Shown piece by piece: positions 25,236 to 35,902 of a stretch of DNA of 64,000 nt (position 1 is its first letter; each line of letters starts with the position of its first letter). The notes beneath the pieces are model-generated. The model saw only the letters and a list, made by a program, of their open reading frames with translations, was not told the origin of the DNA and ran no database searches. The translations under genes and the position numbers were made by a program. This DNA is from Paenibacillus sp. SZ31 (GTDB lineage Bacteria > Bacillota > Bacilli > Paenibacillales > Paenibacillaceae): assembly GCF_012912005.1 (NCBI RefSeq), contig NZ_JABBEA010000011.1, positions 124,001-188,000 of the forward strand. Reading direction: 5' to 3'.

Positions 25236-28200
25236 TTGGATAAACTCAGGAAACCCATGATATTCATGTTATCTGCAACACTTGCGCTATCCTCCGGACC
25301 GCTGATGCTGCCGAGTAAGGCATATGCTGATATGAACAGTATACCCGCCACGTTGTTGCAGGACGATTTTACGGATGGGGATTTCACGGCATCACCTGCG
25401 TGGAACGTTAGCTCAGGCAATTGGGAAGTGCTCGCTGACCCGACAGATGCGTCCAACTTCACGCTTTTCCAGAACGATACCAATGAAGGCATCATCTCCA
25501 CCGGAGACTCCATGTCGGACATGACCGTGTCCATGCGCTTTTACACGGGAGCCGGTCAAGGGTATCCGGGAATATTGCCGCGGTTTCAGGATAAGAGCAA
25601 CTTTTACTATTTTCAAATGCAAGTACCTAACCATAAACTCGTTTTCTCGAAAAGGGTGAACGGGACAGATACCACTTTGAAAACGGTGGACTATGCGTTT
25701 ACCAAAAATACGTGGTACACGCTCAAAGTGGTGCTGTCGGGTACCTCCATTCGCGGGTATGTTGTTGAAAATGGCTCCGATCGGTTGGTATTTGATCTGA
25801 TCGATCCTACATACGGGTCAGGTACAGTTGGCATTCGAAATAAGTGGCAGTCGGTCCATGCAGATGACGTGACCATCGCCGAGCAGCCGCCAGGGAACGA
25901 TATTCAGCTCTCCATTGCCGAGCAGACGGCATCTTCGGTTTCCCTGCAATGGTCTGAACTCTCAGGTGCATCGAGCTATCGCCTCTATCGTTCCACTGCC
26001 CCTGAAGGCGGTTATTCCCTGGTAACCAACACTGGAACTTTGGGACACACGGATGAAGGATTAAGTGGGGATACGATGTATTATTACAAGCTCGCTTATG
26101 AATACGGAGGCCTCACCGAGTCATTATGGACTGCTCCGCTGGAAGTTCGAACGACAGCCGCAGCACCACAGGCTCCGGGCGAATTAAAGGCCGAAGCACT
26201 CAATGCCACGAGTGTGAAGCTATCTTGGCCCGCCGTGGACAAGTCAACTGGCTATCGCGTGGTTCGGGCCGAATCTGGAAGTGACCAGTATGAGCAGGTA
26301 TACGAAGGGAAGGGGCTTGTTTTCATAGATGAGAGGCTTGAGCCCGGTAACAGCTACAGCTATCGTGTAACAGCCTATAACGCAGCTGGGGAGTCAGCAT
26401 TCACTGTTGCAGAAGCCACTACGTATTCCATTGACTCTCCTGCAGCATTTGCTGCCACAGCTGTGACGGATACATCGATCTCTCTGGGGTGGAACGACCT
26501 TTCTGGTTCTGATGTAACGTATACGGTTTCCAGATCTACCAGTGCTACAGGTACATATCAGCAGGTGTACAGTGGCAATGAAAGCACGTTTAACGATAGT
26601 GGTCTGACGATGGGTACGGGATATTTTTACATCATCCAGGCAACCGTGGATGGCGTCGTATCTCCAGCTTCTGCACCGTTGGGTGTTGCCACGATTCGTA
26701 CAAGCATTACACCAGGGCAACTGTGGCCGGATCTGGACGGTAAGCCGATTGATGCGCATGGGGCAGGCTTTTTCTATGATGAACAGACGGATATGTATTA
26801 CTGGTATGGTGAATACCACAAGGGCGGCTGGCCAGCGGTTGGTGTGCGCGTGTATTCATCCAAGGATCTGATGAACTGGACAGATGGAGGTATGGCTCTA
26901 ACGACGCTCCAATCCATGGATGATTTTGACAATGACCCGTTGATTTCCGAATTGTATGCAGGACGCGAAGACAAGGTGGATATCTGGGCAGATATTCGCA
27001 GAGGGCGAATCATTGAACGGCCGAAGGTCATCTACAACGACAAAACGAAGAAATACGTGATGTGGGCCCACATGGACGGTGACAAGGACCCATACAACAA
27101 TAATGCAAACTACGGTAAAGCGCGGGCGGGTTACGCGATCAGCGACTCTCCAACAGGACCTTTTGTATATCAGAAGAGTTACCGAATGGACAGAACTCCG
27201 GAAGGGGAGAAAGACTATTTCCCAAGCGATCTGGGTATGGCCCGTGATATGACGTTGTTCAAGGATGATGACGGGACCGGATACCTGATCTATTCCAGCG
27301 AGGAAAACCTGACGCTCTATATCTCCAAATTGAATGAAGACTACAGTGACGTAACAGGGTGGCATAAGGAAGGACGAATGGATGACAAAGGCAATCCGGT
27401 GCGTGATTCCACCTATCAGGCGCAATACGGCGTCGATTACGTGCGAGTGTTTCCGGGAGGGCAACGCGAAGCGCCAGCGATGTTCAAGTATCAGGGTAAA
27501 TATTATATTTTGACCTCTGGAGCTTCTGGCTGGGCCCCTAACGAAAACAAAGTGACGGTTGCGGACAATATCTTTGGCCCTTGGTCAACGCAGACCAATC
27601 CGTTCGTGCGCATGTTACCAACCGATCCCGATCCAGGCAAAGCATTCGGCACGCAGACCACAGCGGTTATTCCAGTCGACCCGGAAAAAGGCAAGTTCAT
27701 TTACGTAGGGGATACATGGAACGGTGGCAATTTCTCGAATGACGCTGCAAAATACGTGTTCTTGCCAATTGAGTTTGGAATAGGCTCCGACATCGCAATC
27801 AAGTGGTATAACAGCTGGACACCTGATTTGCTGAATTCGATGGGCAAAGTCGATATCGCTGATCCGTTGCCAGAAAATGTGGCGCTTGGCAAATTGCCAT
27901 CCCTGCCAACGACATTGAATGTGCGCGACGGTGGTGAACTGGTGTCAACGCCAGCGGTGTGGACCATTGATAATCGGGCCATGACGGCAGAAGATTTTGC
28001 TAAGCCAGGACCGCTCACGATACAGGTAACGACACCGGAATATAACAACAAAAAACAGGCGGTTCGTGTAAACGTCATTCCAGAGAATACATTATATTTT
28101 GTGAATAGCGGGGGTTACGAAACGGCTGATTATAGTCTCATGGGTGCTTATATGAAAGGGACACTTGCGAACCCGGGAACGGCTGATCAGATGTACGCTC

Positions 28201-30446
28201 CGGCAGAGGGACGCAATTGGGGTTACGTTGGTGCTGATGCGTTGGCATCCGGTTCGAATGGCGGAGATATATTCTCGACCGTACGTTATCTGAACGGTGG
28301 CAATGTCAGCAATTCTCCTAAAGGCACGGACTTAATCTATACATTTGATGTGCCGAACGGGACATACGATGTGTACGCAGGATTCAACGATCCGTGGACC
28401 AATGCATCGCGCAGAGCAAACTTCCTTATCAATGGCATCAATACGGGTGCAGTCACTTTTACACCTGCCAGTGTGAGAGCGCACAAAGGCATTAGCGTGT
28501 CGGACAACAAGCTGGAACTAACCGTTCGCAACACGGCATCGCAGGACCCGATGATTAGTTGGATTATGATCGTTAAACCAGATGCGGCACCACCTGCCAA
28601 TGACAGTGCTGGCCTGAATGCTAGTGTATTGGATTCAACGAGCGCAACGCTTCACTGGGATGCACGTCTTGGTGCAGCAAGCTACAAGCTCTACCGCTCA
28701 GACCGTGAACAAGGAGAATATAACGTGGTCTATAGTGGAAATTTGAGAGAATACAAGGATAGTGAGCTGAATCCCGGCACGGATTACTATTACAAAGTTG
28801 AAGCTTTCGATGCTTCGGGGCAATCCGTGAGTGGTTTATCTTCCGCTTATCCTGTGCTTACGGAACAGCAGACCGCTGCCGATATAGCTACAGGCATTAC
28901 GGCACTGGAACAGCCTTCCGCAGGTGCGAAGAAACTGAAGTTACCGGTAGTGCCGAAAGGTTTCACGGTGACGATCGCTTCCAGTTCGGTACCGTCTGTC
29001 ATTCAAACTGATGGAACGATCGTCCCGCCATCAAAGGAAACAACGGTACTACTTGCGTTGGAAATTACCCGAACTTCTGACGACAGTAAAGCTCTGACTG
29101 AGCCTTTGACGGTGAAGGTGCCCGCATCTGTGCCTTCCTCCGGAGGCAACCCTGGTTCGGGCGGTAATTCAGGTGGTAATCCATCAAATGGTTCTGGCTC
29201 AAGCAGCAATGGTGGGCAATCAGGAAGTGGTAGCCCGGGTGGGGAGAATCCTGCATCACAACCTGAGGCACAGAAGGATCGTTCTGTTCTGGAGTTGCAG
29301 GGTCAGTCTGACCAGAAGGGTGTAGTGCAGTCGAAAGTGGATGATCCCATGATTAAAGAGGCTTTTAAAGTTGCCCCTGCAACGGATGCGGGTCAGCGCT
29401 TGGTCGAACTTCGGCTGAAGCCAGTCTCGGGAGCAAATGCATATGAAGTGTCTCTGCCTGCCTCTGCGTTGTTGGATCAAGGTGAATCACATGTGTTCAA
29501 CATCGTTACTGAGCTGGGGACGTTGGAGCTTCCTGCAACACTGTTAACCAAGGATGTGGTTGGTGATGGGACTACATCAATCCGATTGATGAGAACGGAG
29601 TTACCGCAAACGTTAGCAGGTCGGCTTGGCACGCAGCATGGGGTTCAACTTGAACTCCAACTGGATGGTAAGGCTTGGCCATCAGGAAGCGAATTGGTGC
29701 TTCGTCTGCCTTATCAATCATCGCCAAATGCTCAGCAGGATCGGATTGTAGCGTTTGCCATTGACGCGAACGGTGTGGCAACCCCGTTGCCGCAAAGTCA
29801 CTACGATTCCAATAGCGGGGAGATTGTATTTTCCGTAACGTCATTTACAGGAAATTATGCCGTTGTGTCTGTAGAGCAGACATTCGCAGATCTTGCAGAA
29901 GTGCAGTGGGCCAAGAAAGCGATGGAGGCATTGGCTGTCCGAGGCGTGATTGCTGCCGAGGTAAGCGGAGATTCCAGCCAGTTGCATCCAAAACAGGAGA
30001 TGACCCGCGGGCAATACATGCAGTGGCTGATGACAGCACTGGGCTTGAATACAGCTTCCGGGAATGCGTTCTCTGATGTAAACGAAAAAGCTTCGTACTA
30101 TGAAGCAGTTACAGCTGCGCGTTCGCTCGGCATCACCGGTGGTACCGGTGACGGGCGGTTCTTGCCAGAGTCCACGATCACCCGTCAGGAAATGATGACG
30201 TTGACAGTGAGAGCTCTTGCAGCGGCTGGAATGGTTGACTCCGAGATGGATGCAACAGATAGTCTCACACGTTTCCGCGATGCTTCCGAGATTCGCTCCT
30301 ATGCCCGGGATAGCGTGGCATTACTTGTGAATTTGGGCATCGCCAACGGGTACAATGGTGAGGTGAAACCTCTTGCCGAAGCGACCCGAGCTGAATCGGC
30401 TACGTTGCTACATGCGATGATGAGCAAACTCGTATGGAATAAGTGA
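25236..30446 (+). CDS. SLH-anchored GH43 glycoside hydrolase, multidomain
   Basis: This is a 1736-residue exported enzyme. TTG 25236 follows AAAGGAGAG by about 9 bp. Order: signal peptide (1 to about 31, ending KAYA), LamG-like domain (about 36-215), three FN3 modules (about 220-485), GH43 domain (about 490-870), Ig-like segment (about 885-960), carbohydrate-binding-like domain (about 960-1120), FN3 (about 1125-1215), a Gly/Ser linker (about 1300-1342), a domain I do not recognise, and three SLH repeats (about 1548-1736). GH43 candidates are the base Asp in IDAHGAG (about 505), Asp in GMARDMTLFKDDDG, and acid Glu in GQREAPAMF (about 745). It probably cleaves arabinose- or galactose-containing polysaccharide at the cell surface. 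Three cre-like sites precede it. Confidence 0.9.
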   Translation: MDKLRKPMIFMLSATLALSSGPLMLPSKAYADMNSIPATLLQDDFTDGDFTASPAWNVSSGNWEVLADPTDASNFTLFQNDTNEGIISTGDSMSDMTVSMRFYTGAGQGYPGILPRFQDKSNFYYFQMQVPNHKLVFSKRVNGTDTTLKTVDYAFTKNTWYTLKVVLSGTSIRGYVVENGSDRLVFDLIDPTYGSGTVGIRNKWQSVHADDVTIAEQPPGNDIQLSIAEQTASSVSLQWSELSGASSYRLYRSTAPEGGYSLVTNTGTLGHTDEGLSGDTMYYYKLAYEYGGLTESLWTAPLEVRTTAAAPQAPGELKAEALNATSVKLSWPAVDKSTGYRVVRAESGSDQYEQVYEGKGLVFIDERLEPGNSYSYRVTAYNAAGESAFTVAEATTYSIDSPAAFAATAVTDTSISLGWNDLSGSDVTYTVSRSTSATGTYQQVYSGNESTFNDSGLTMGTGYFYIIQATVDGVVSPASAPLGVATIRTSITPGQLWPDLDGKPIDAHGAGFFYDEQTDMYYWYGEYHKGGWPAVGVRVYSSKDLMNWTDGGMALTTLQSMDDFDNDPLISELYAGREDKVDIWADIRRGRIIERPKVIYNDKTKKYVMWAHMDGDKDPYNNNANYGKARAGYAISDSPTGPFVYQKSYRMDRTPEGEKDYFPSDLGMARDMTLFKDDDGTGYLIYSSEENLTLYISKLNEDYSDVTGWHKEGRMDDKGNPVRDSTYQAQYGVDYVRVFPGGQREAPAMFKYQGKYYILTSGASGWAPNENKVTVADNIFGPWSTQTNPFVRMLPTDPDPGKAFGTQTTAVIPVDPEKGKFIYVGDTWNGGNFSNDAAKYVFLPIEFGIGSDIAIKWYNSWTPDLLNSMGKVDIADPLPENVALGKLPSLPTTLNVRDGGELVSTPAVWTIDNRAMTAEDFAKPGPLTIQVTTPEYNNKKQAVRVNVIPENTLYFVNSGGYETADYSLMGAYMKGTLANPGTADQMYAPAEGRNWGYVGADALASGSNGGDIFSTVRYLNGGNVSNSPKGTDLIYTFDVPNGTYDVYAGFNDPWTNASRRANFLINGINTGAVTFTPASVRAHKGISVSDNKLELTVRNTASQDPMISWIMIVKPDAAPPANDSAGLNASVLDSTSATLHWDARLGAASYKLYRSDREQGEYNVVYSGNLREYKDSELNPGTDYYYKVEAFDASGQSVSGLSSAYPVLTEQQTAADIATGITALEQPSAGAKKLKLPVVPKGFTVTIASSSVPSVIQTDGTIVPPSKETTVLLALEITRTSDDSKALTEPLTVKVPASVPSSGGNPGSGGNSGGNPSNGSGSSSNGGQSGSGSPGGENPASQPEAQKDRSVLELQGQSDQKGVVQSKVDDPMIKEAFKVAPATDAGQRLVELRLKPVSGANAYEVSLPASALLDQGESHVFNIVTELGTLELPATLLTKDVVGDGTTSIRLMRTELPQTLAGRLGTQHGVQLELQLDGKAWPSGSELVLRLPYQSSPNAQQDRIVAFAIDANGVATPLPQSHYDSNSGEIVFSVTSFTGNYAVVSVEQTFADLAEVQWAKKAMEALAVRGVIAAEVSGDSSQLHPKQEMTRGQYMQWLMTALGLNTASGNAFSDVNEKASYYEAVTAARSLGITGGTGDGRFLPESTITRQEMMTLTVRALAAAGMVDSEMDATDSLTRFRDASEIRSYARDSVALLVNLGIANGYNGEVKPLAEATRAESATLLHAMMSKLVWNK

Positions 30447-30471
30447 TGATACACCAGAATCGCAGCGTGTG

Positions 30472-30521
30472 AAAAAGAAGGCTTACTTTGACCTGAAACA
30501 CAGGTCGGAGTAAGTCTTTTT
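30472..30521 (+). terminator. Terminator after GH43 gene
   Basis: A long stem pairs GGCTTACTTTGACCTG with CAGGTCGGAGTAAGTC around AAACA, with wobble pairs only, followed by five T. Confidence 0.8.
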
Positions 30522-30560
30522 GCGTTACCTTAACAGAGGTGGATTCGCACATATTGTTCC

Positions 30561-30629
30561 TTTATCAGCGAAACTGATAAATGTCATAAAATCATTGAAA
30601 TTGACCCTAAACACCCGGTGTGTTAGGTT
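30561..30629 (+). promoter_or_regulatory. Control region of cysJI with two dyads
   Basis: TTTATCAG (30561-30568) and CTGATAAA (30574-30581) form a perfect 8-bp dyad. Downstream, TTGACC (30601-30606) could be a -35 with TAGGTT (30624-30629) as a weak -10, 17 bp apart. A second dyad, CCTAA-CACC against GGTG-TTAGG (30606-30627), fills the spacer. Placement suits a regulator of sulfur assimilation, but I cannot name it. Confidence 0.4.
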
Positions 30630-30705
30630 TTAGAGAGAAGAAATTAAATTAATGTGATCATTTTAGTCGGAATTAAAATCGAAGCAATGCGCGAGGTGGC
30701 AAACA

Positions 30706-32541
30706 GTGGAACTTCAAGTGACAAACAGCCCTTTTAATCAAGAACAAGTTGAACTGCTTAATCGTCTTATTCCTACGTTGACCGATGGACAACGGACTTG
30801 GTTGAGTGGATATATTGCAGCAATCCAAGCAAGCGCGACAATAGCGGCTCCGGCTAACCTGGTACAGGCTGCACCAACTACAGGTATTGCGCCTGTCAGT
30901 GCTGCGCCAGTGTCTAGGGAAGTGACCGTGCTCTTCGGTTCACAAACCGGGAATTCCAGTGGCCTATCGAAGAAGCTGGCCAAGAAACTTGAAGAGCAAG
31001 GTCTTCAGGTAACGTTATCATCTATGGGAGATTTCAAACCGAACGGACTCAAGAAAATTGAAAATCTCCTTATCATCGTCAGTACCCATGGCGAAGGTGA
31101 ACCACCGGATAATGCGATTCCGCTGCATGAATTCCTGAACAGCAAACGAGCTCCGAAGCTCGAAGGACTTCGTTACTCGGTGTTGGCTCTCGGAGATACC
31201 TCCTATGAGTTCTTTTGTCAGACAGGTAAGGACTTCGATAAACGATTGCAGGAGTTGGGTGGTACAGCTCTTGTACCGCGCGTGGACTGTGATGTTGATT
31301 TTGATGAAGCAGCTGCGGAGTGGATGAATGAAGTACTGGCGTCATTAAGCAGCACATCAGCTGCTGCGGGCACAGTAACGACTGAAGCAGTTATTGCTGC
31401 GGTGAGCGGCGGGGAATCCGAATATGATCGCACGAATCCATTCAAGAGTGAAGTGTTGGAAAATCTTAATCTGAATGGCAGAGGCTCGGACCGTGAAACA
31501 CGTCATATTGAGTTATCCTTGGAAGGGTCCAACCTGGATTACGAGCCTGGTGACAGCCTTGGGGTATTTCCTGAGAACCATCCGCGCCTTGTCGATGAAT
31601 TGATTGCAGCTATGGGGTGGAATGCCGATGAGCGTGTGACCGTGAACAAAAACGGCGATCAGACATCTGTGCACGAAGCGTTGCTACGTTATTTCGAGAT
31701 CACAGCTGTGACGAAACCGGTCGTGGAACAACTTGCGAAACTGAATCCTGGGAGTGGCTTAACAGCATTACTCGCAGATGATTCCGAATTCCGTACAGTC
31801 ATGCACAGCTGTGATCTGCTGGATCTGGTTCAGGATTATAATCTGAAAGGTACTCCTGCCGGAGAATTCGTAGCTGCTCTTCGCAAAATTCCGGCACGAC
31901 TATACTCCATAGCGAGTAGTTCGAAGTCTTTCCCGGACGAAGTTCATCTCACCGTTCGTACGGTACGTTATGAAGCACGTGGCAGAGAGCGTTACGGTGT
32001 ATGCTCAGTTCATCTGGCTGAGCGAATCGAAGCTGGCGACACTCTGCCTGTATATATACAACATAACCCGAATTTCAAGCTGCCTGAGAACCCGGACACG
32101 CCGATCATCATGGTTGGCCCAGGTACAGGTGTAGCGCCGTTCAGATCTTTCCTTGGTGAACGTGAGGAAACTGGCGCAGAAGGCAAAACATGGCTGTTCT
32201 ATGGAGATCAGCATTTCGCCACGGACTTCTTGTACCAGACGGAGTGGCAGCGCTGGCTCAAAGATGGTGTGCTCACGAAGATGGATGTAGCCTTCTCCCG
32301 TGATACTGAACAAAAAGTGTATGTACAACATCGCATGCTTGAACACAGCAAAGAGTTGTACCAGTGGCTCCAGGAAGGTGCAAGCGTATATATCTGTGGT
32401 GACGAGAAAAAAATGGCACATGATGTGCATGCTGCGCTTACCACGATTCTTGAACAAGAAGGCGGCTTATCGCCTGAGCAGGCATCGGAATATCTGACAC
32501 GGTTGCAACAGGATAAACGTTATCAGCGGGACGTCTATTAA
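30706..32541 (+). CDS. cysJ: Sulfite reductase [NADPH] flavoprotein alpha subunit
   Basis: This is a 611-residue cytosolic flavoprotein starting at GTG 30706 after GCGAGGTGG. Order: an N-terminal 70 residues with an Ala/Pro linker, a flavodoxin domain (about 70-215; [10 protein letters not shown] binds FMN), a connecting FAD domain ([21 protein letters not shown]), and an NADPH domain ([43 protein letters not shown]) ending in the KRYQRDVY aromatic terminus. It passes electrons from NADPH to the CysI hemoprotein encoded 55 bp downstream, for six-electron reduction of sulfite to sulfide in cysteine synthesis. Confidence 0.95.
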   Translation: MELQVTNSPFNQEQVELLNRLIPTLTDGQRTWLSGYIAAIQASATIAAPANLVQAAPTTGIAPVSAAPVSREVTVLFGSQTGNSSGLSKKLAKKLEEQGLQVTLSSMGDFKPNGLKKIENLLIIVSTHGEGEPPDNAIPLHEFLNSKRAPKLEGLRYSVLALGDTSYEFFCQTGKDFDKRLQELGGTALVPRVDCDVDFDEAAAEWMNEVLASLSSTSAAAGTVTTEAVIAAVSGGESEYDRTNPFKSEVLENLNLNGRGSDRETRHIELSLEGSNLDYEPGDSLGVFPENHPRLVDELIAAMGWNADERVTVNKNGDQTSVHEALLRYFEITAVTKPVVEQLAKLNPGSGLTALLADDSEFRTVMHSCDLLDLVQDYNLKGTPAGEFVAALRKIPARLYSIASSSKSFPDEVHLTVRTVRYEARGRERYGVCSVHLAERIEAGDTLPVYIQHNPNFKLPENPDTPIIMVGPGTGVAPFRSFLGEREETGAEGKTWLFYGDQHFATDFLYQTEWQRWLKDGVLTKMDVAFSRDTEQKVYVQHRMLEHSKELYQWLQEGASVYICGDEKKMAHDVHAALTTILEQEGGLSPEQASEYLTRLQQDKRYQRDVY

Positions 32542-32596
32542 AATTACCGGTCTAGCCGGATTGCATCATCCCGCAGAGACGAGAGGAGAAAGCAAC

Positions 32597-34318
32597 ATGG
32601 CTTATAATAACTTACTTAACCCACAGCGCACGAATAGCGATGTAGAAGATATAAAGATCAAAAGTGATTACTTGCGCGGAAGTCTGACCGAAACGTTGGC
32701 TGATCGTATCACGGGTGCAATTCCCGAGGACGACAACCGTCTAATGAAACACCACGGCAGCTACATGCAGGATGATCGTGACCTGCGTAACGAGCGTCAC
32801 AAATCAAAACTGGAGCCTGCATACCAATTCATGTTGCGTGTGCGTGCTTCCGGGGGCATTGTAACGCCAGAGCAATGGTTAATGATGGACAGTGTTGCAC
32901 ATAAATATGCGAACGAGACGATTCGTTTGACCACCCGTCAGTCTTTTCAACTGCATGGCGTACTCAAGTGGGATCTCAAAAACACCATTCGCGAAGTGAA
33001 CGATTCATTGCTAAGCACACTGGCTGCATGTGGTGACGTGAACCGTAACGTGATGTGTAACCCGAATCCGAATCAATCCGATGTGCATGCCGAAGTGTAT
33101 GAGTGGGCATGTCAGGTGAGCAATCATCTGGATCCTCGCACGCGGGCGTACCATGAACTGTGGCTGGACGGAGAGAAAGTGATTGATTCCCAGGATTCCG
33201 ACGAAGAAGTTGAACCGATTTATGGCAAAGTATATTTGCCACGTAAGTTCAAAATCGGCATTGCTGTACCGCCATCCAATGATGTGGACGTCTTTTCACA
33301 GGATCTTGGCTTTATTGCTATTGTGGAGAACGGCAAGCTGCAGGGCTTCAACGTTTCCGTTGGCGGTGGCATGGGGATGTCTCATGGTGACTCCAAAACC
33401 TATCCTCAGGTGTCCAAAGTTATTGGGTTCTGTACACCAGAGCAAATGATTGATGTTGCAGAGAAAACAGTCATGATTCAGCGCGATCATGGTGATCGTG
33501 CGGTTCGTAAACATGCTCGTTTCAAATATACGCTGGATGACCGTGGTGTGGAGTGGTTTGTCGAAGAGCTGACCAGCCGTCTGGGATGGAAGCTGGATGT
33601 TGCACGTCCGTATCATTTTGAGACTAACGGAGATCGATATGGTTGGGTAAAAGGCAATAATGGTAGATGGCACTACACGCTGTTCATTCAGAATGGTCGT
33701 GTAAAGGATGTTGACGGCTATCCGCTCATGACGGGTCTGCGTGAAATTGCCAAAGTGCATACGGGTGATTTCCGTCTGACGGCGAACCAGAATCTGATTA
33801 TCGGTAATATCAGCAGCCAGAAGAAGAAAAAGATTGAAGCACTCATTCAACAGTACAACCTGACCGATGGTGCGCATTACTCTGCGCTGCGCAGAAGTTC
33901 GATGGCTTGTGTTGCACTTCCGACTTGTGGTCTGGCAATGGCTGAGTCCGAACGTTACTTGCCATCCTTGATCGATAAACTGGAGCCAGTACTGGACGAA
34001 GCAGGGCTGAGAGACAAAGAGATTGTCATTCGGATGACCGGCTGCCCGAACGGATGTGCAAGACCGATGCTGGCGGAGATTTCGTTTATCGGTAAAGCGC
34101 CGGGGAAATACAACATGTATCTCGGAGGCAGCTTCACCGGACATCGCTTGAACAAGCTGTACAAAGAAAACATTGGCGAAACCGAGATTTTGGACACGTT
34201 GACTCCAATGGTGAACCAATATGCCAAAGAGCGCAACGAAGGTGAGCATTTCGGAGACTTTGTCATTCGTGCAGGATATGTTCCTGAAGTGCTGGATGGT
34301 CGACAATTTCATGCTTAA
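32597..34318 (+). CDS. cysI: Sulfite reductase [NADPH] hemoprotein beta subunit
   Basis: This is a 573-residue enzyme; ATG 32597 follows AGGAG by 8 bp, while the upstream in-frame ATG 32561 has none. It shows the duplicated ferredoxin/sirohaem fold: [11 protein letters not shown]-type [29 protein letters not shown], a second half with [15 protein letters not shown], and the four cluster cysteines Cys438, Cys444, Cys483 and Cys487 in CVALPTC and CPNGC. These bind the coupled [4Fe-4S]/sirohaem centre. It forms an operon with cysJ, closed by a terminator at 34362. Confidence 0.95.
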   Translation: MAYNNLLNPQRTNSDVEDIKIKSDYLRGSLTETLADRITGAIPEDDNRLMKHHGSYMQDDRDLRNERHKSKLEPAYQFMLRVRASGGIVTPEQWLMMDSVAHKYANETIRLTTRQSFQLHGVLKWDLKNTIREVNDSLLSTLAACGDVNRNVMCNPNPNQSDVHAEVYEWACQVSNHLDPRTRAYHELWLDGEKVIDSQDSDEEVEPIYGKVYLPRKFKIGIAVPPSNDVDVFSQDLGFIAIVENGKLQGFNVSVGGGMGMSHGDSKTYPQVSKVIGFCTPEQMIDVAEKTVMIQRDHGDRAVRKHARFKYTLDDRGVEWFVEELTSRLGWKLDVARPYHFETNGDRYGWVKGNNGRWHYTLFIQNGRVKDVDGYPLMTGLREIAKVHTGDFRLTANQNLIIGNISSQKKKKIEALIQQYNLTDGAHYSALRRSSMACVALPTCGLAMAESERYLPSLIDKLEPVLDEAGLRDKEIVIRMTGCPNGCARPMLAEISFIGKAPGKYNMYLGGSFTGHRLNKLYKENIGETEILDTLTPMVNQYAKERNEGEHFGDFVIRAGYVPEVLDGRQFHA

Positions 34319-34361
34319 ATGACCGGGTAAGATGAACGGAAGTTAAGACTGATTTAGGGCG

Positions 34362-34392
34362 GAAGCATTCCTTGCGGAGTGCTTCTTGTTTT
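34362..34392 (+). terminator. Terminator after cysI
   Basis: GAAGCATTCC (34362-34371) pairs with GGAGTGCTTC (34376-34385), loop TTGC, then TTGTTTTC. Confidence 0.75.
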
Positions 34393-34520
34393 CTATATAT
34401 GATGGGATTAGAGATAACGGTAGTTGCTACAGAGAGATTGATGAGAGGATAAACTGTGGCTAAACTTTAAACGGAGATGGATAATCACCGGAGTTATTCC
34501 CATTTTTTCGTGTGTATTAA

Positions 34521-34550
34521 CTTGTTGAAGTACGCTCAACAAGATATAAT
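34521..34550 (+). promoter_or_regulatory. Promoter of yeeN with overlapping dyad
   Basis: TTGTTG (34522-34527) and a perfect TATAAT (34545-34550) are 17 bp apart. CTTGTTGA (34521-34528) and TCAACAAG (34536-34543) form a perfect 8-bp inverted repeat around AGTACGC, covering the -35 and spacer, which is a typical repressor position. Confidence 0.6.
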
Positions 34551-34596
34551 GGCATAGTAGAAAGCAGATTACATGTTGAAAGTGAGCGGAAACGAT

Positions 34597-35313
34597 ATGG
34601 GTCGTAAGTGGAATAATATCAAGGAAAAAAAAGCTTCAAAAGATGCAAACACGAGCCGGGTCTACGCTAAATTCGGCGTTGAGATCTATGTAGCTGCCAA
34701 GAAGGGCGAACCAGACCCGGAAGCGAACCGTGCACTGAAAGTCGTGCTGGAACGTGCCAAAACGTATAATGTACCCAAAGCCATCATTGACCGTGCGATG
34801 GAAAAAGCAAAAGGCAGCGGGGATGAGAACTATGAAGAGCTGCGTTATGAAGGCTTCGGACCGAATGGTGCGATGGTCATCGTAGATGCACTCACTAACA
34901 ATGTGAATCGTACAGCGCCGGAAGTGCGCTCTGCGTTTAACAAAAACGCTGGTAACATGGGTGTCAGTGGTTCTGTTGCTTACATGTTTGATTCAACAGC
35001 GGTTATCGGTGTAGAAGGCAAGAATTCCGAAGAAGTGCTTGAACTTCTGCTCGAAGCAGATGTAGATGTACGTGATATCGTGGACGAAGACGATGCTGTG
35101 ATCGTATATGCAGATCCGGATCAATTCCACGCTGTACAAGAAGCATTCAAAGCTGCGGGTGTTACTGAGTTCACAGTAGCCGAGCTGACGATGCTTGCGC
35201 AAAACCATATTGAACTTCCAGAGGACGCACAAGCTCAGTTCGAGAAACTGATCGATGCGCTTGAGGACCTTGAAGATGTTCAACAAGTTTACCATAACGT
35301 AGAGTTCGTGTAA
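34597..35313 (+). CDS. yeeN: YebC/PmpR family protein, YeeN type
   Basis: This is a 238-residue soluble protein beginning [13 protein letters not shown] at ATG 34597; the frame opens at 34573 but this start matches the family. Landmarks are [18 protein letters not shown], the [17 protein letters not shown] helix, and [23 protein letters not shown] shared by YebC proteins. The MGRKWNN start and short N-terminus identify the YeeN branch of Bacilli. YebC-family proteins were first described as transcription factors and later linked to translation of difficult peptides at the ribosome. A promoter with dyad lies directly upstream. Confidence 0.92.
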   Translation: MGRKWNNIKEKKASKDANTSRVYAKFGVEIYVAAKKGEPDPEANRALKVVLERAKTYNVPKAIIDRAMEKAKGSGDENYEELRYEGFGPNGAMVIVDALTNNVNRTAPEVRSAFNKNAGNMGVSGSVAYMFDSTAVIGVEGKNSEEVLELLLEADVDVRDIVDEDDAVIVYADPDQFHAVQEAFKAAGVTEFTVAELTMLAQNHIELPEDAQAQFEKLIDALEDLEDVQQVYHNVEFV

Positions 35314-35342
35314 GATAACGAGGCGATACGTGGTTTGATTGC

Positions 35343-35393
35343 AAAAAAAGAGTGTCTGACCAATCTACGCGATTGGACGGACACTCTTTTTTT
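35343..35393. terminator. Strong bidirectional terminator
   Basis: AAAAAAAGAGTGTC with CCAATC pairs with GATTGG and GACACTCTTTTTTT, with a small internal loop, between convergent yeeN and the DMT gene. T-runs on both strands. Confidence 0.85.
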
Positions 35394-35399
35394 GTTTGT

Positions 35400-35888
35400 T
35401 TACGAGTCAGACTGCAACGTTCCAGTGGACTGATCTGATTTTTCCGATTTACTTCCACCGAACTTGAATAACACAATTCCACCCACAATGACAAGCACAC
35501 CGAGCAGTTGATTCCACGAAAAAGGAATTTGCTCCAGACCGAGCCATCCCATGGAATCAAACAATAGAGCAAAGCTCAGTTGGGACGTCAGCACGATCGA
35601 GATGGCATATGTGGGGCCAAGTAGTTTCATCCCTTGCACCAGACAGAAGACTACGCCAACGCCGATGGCTCCGCTGAGCCAGTACCAAGGTTGCATATGC
35701 TGAAAGCTGAATGTATTTTTACCTTCCACTAGCAGAGAGATGAGGAATGAGGCAATGAATCCGGTGAACAACACCATCGTTGTGGTAGACCATGAACCGG
35801 TGCGTTCATTGACTTTGCTATTAAAAATCGTTTGCAGACTGACAAGTGCACCTGCCAGCAACGCAAGTGAAATCCCTGTAATTAACAT
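35400..35888 (-). CDS. Half-size DMT transporter, YdcZ/DUF606 family (copy 1)
   Basis: This is a 162-residue membrane protein with five predicted helices: residues about 3-22, 36-54, 68-88, 95-113 and 124-143. ATG 35888 follows AAGGAG. The pattern GISLALLAGALVSLQTIFNSKVNERTG and the GxxxG-rich WLSGAIGVG helix fit the DUF606 half-size drug/metabolite transporter type, which must dimerise to make a full ten-helix carrier. The last 20 residues are a polar tail. It is the last gene of a three-gene minus-strand operon, 15 bp after the regulator. The substrate is unknown. Confidence 0.85.
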   Translation of the reverse strand: MLITGISLALLAGALVSLQTIFNSKVNERTGSWSTTTMVLFTGFIASFLISLLVEGKNTFSFQHMQPWYWLSGAIGVGVVFCLVQGMKLLGPTYAISIVLTSQLSFALLFDSMGWLGLEQIPFSWNQLLGVLVIVGGIVLFKFGGSKSEKSDQSTGTLQSDS

Positions 35889-35902
35889 GGTTGTCGAACT
35901 CC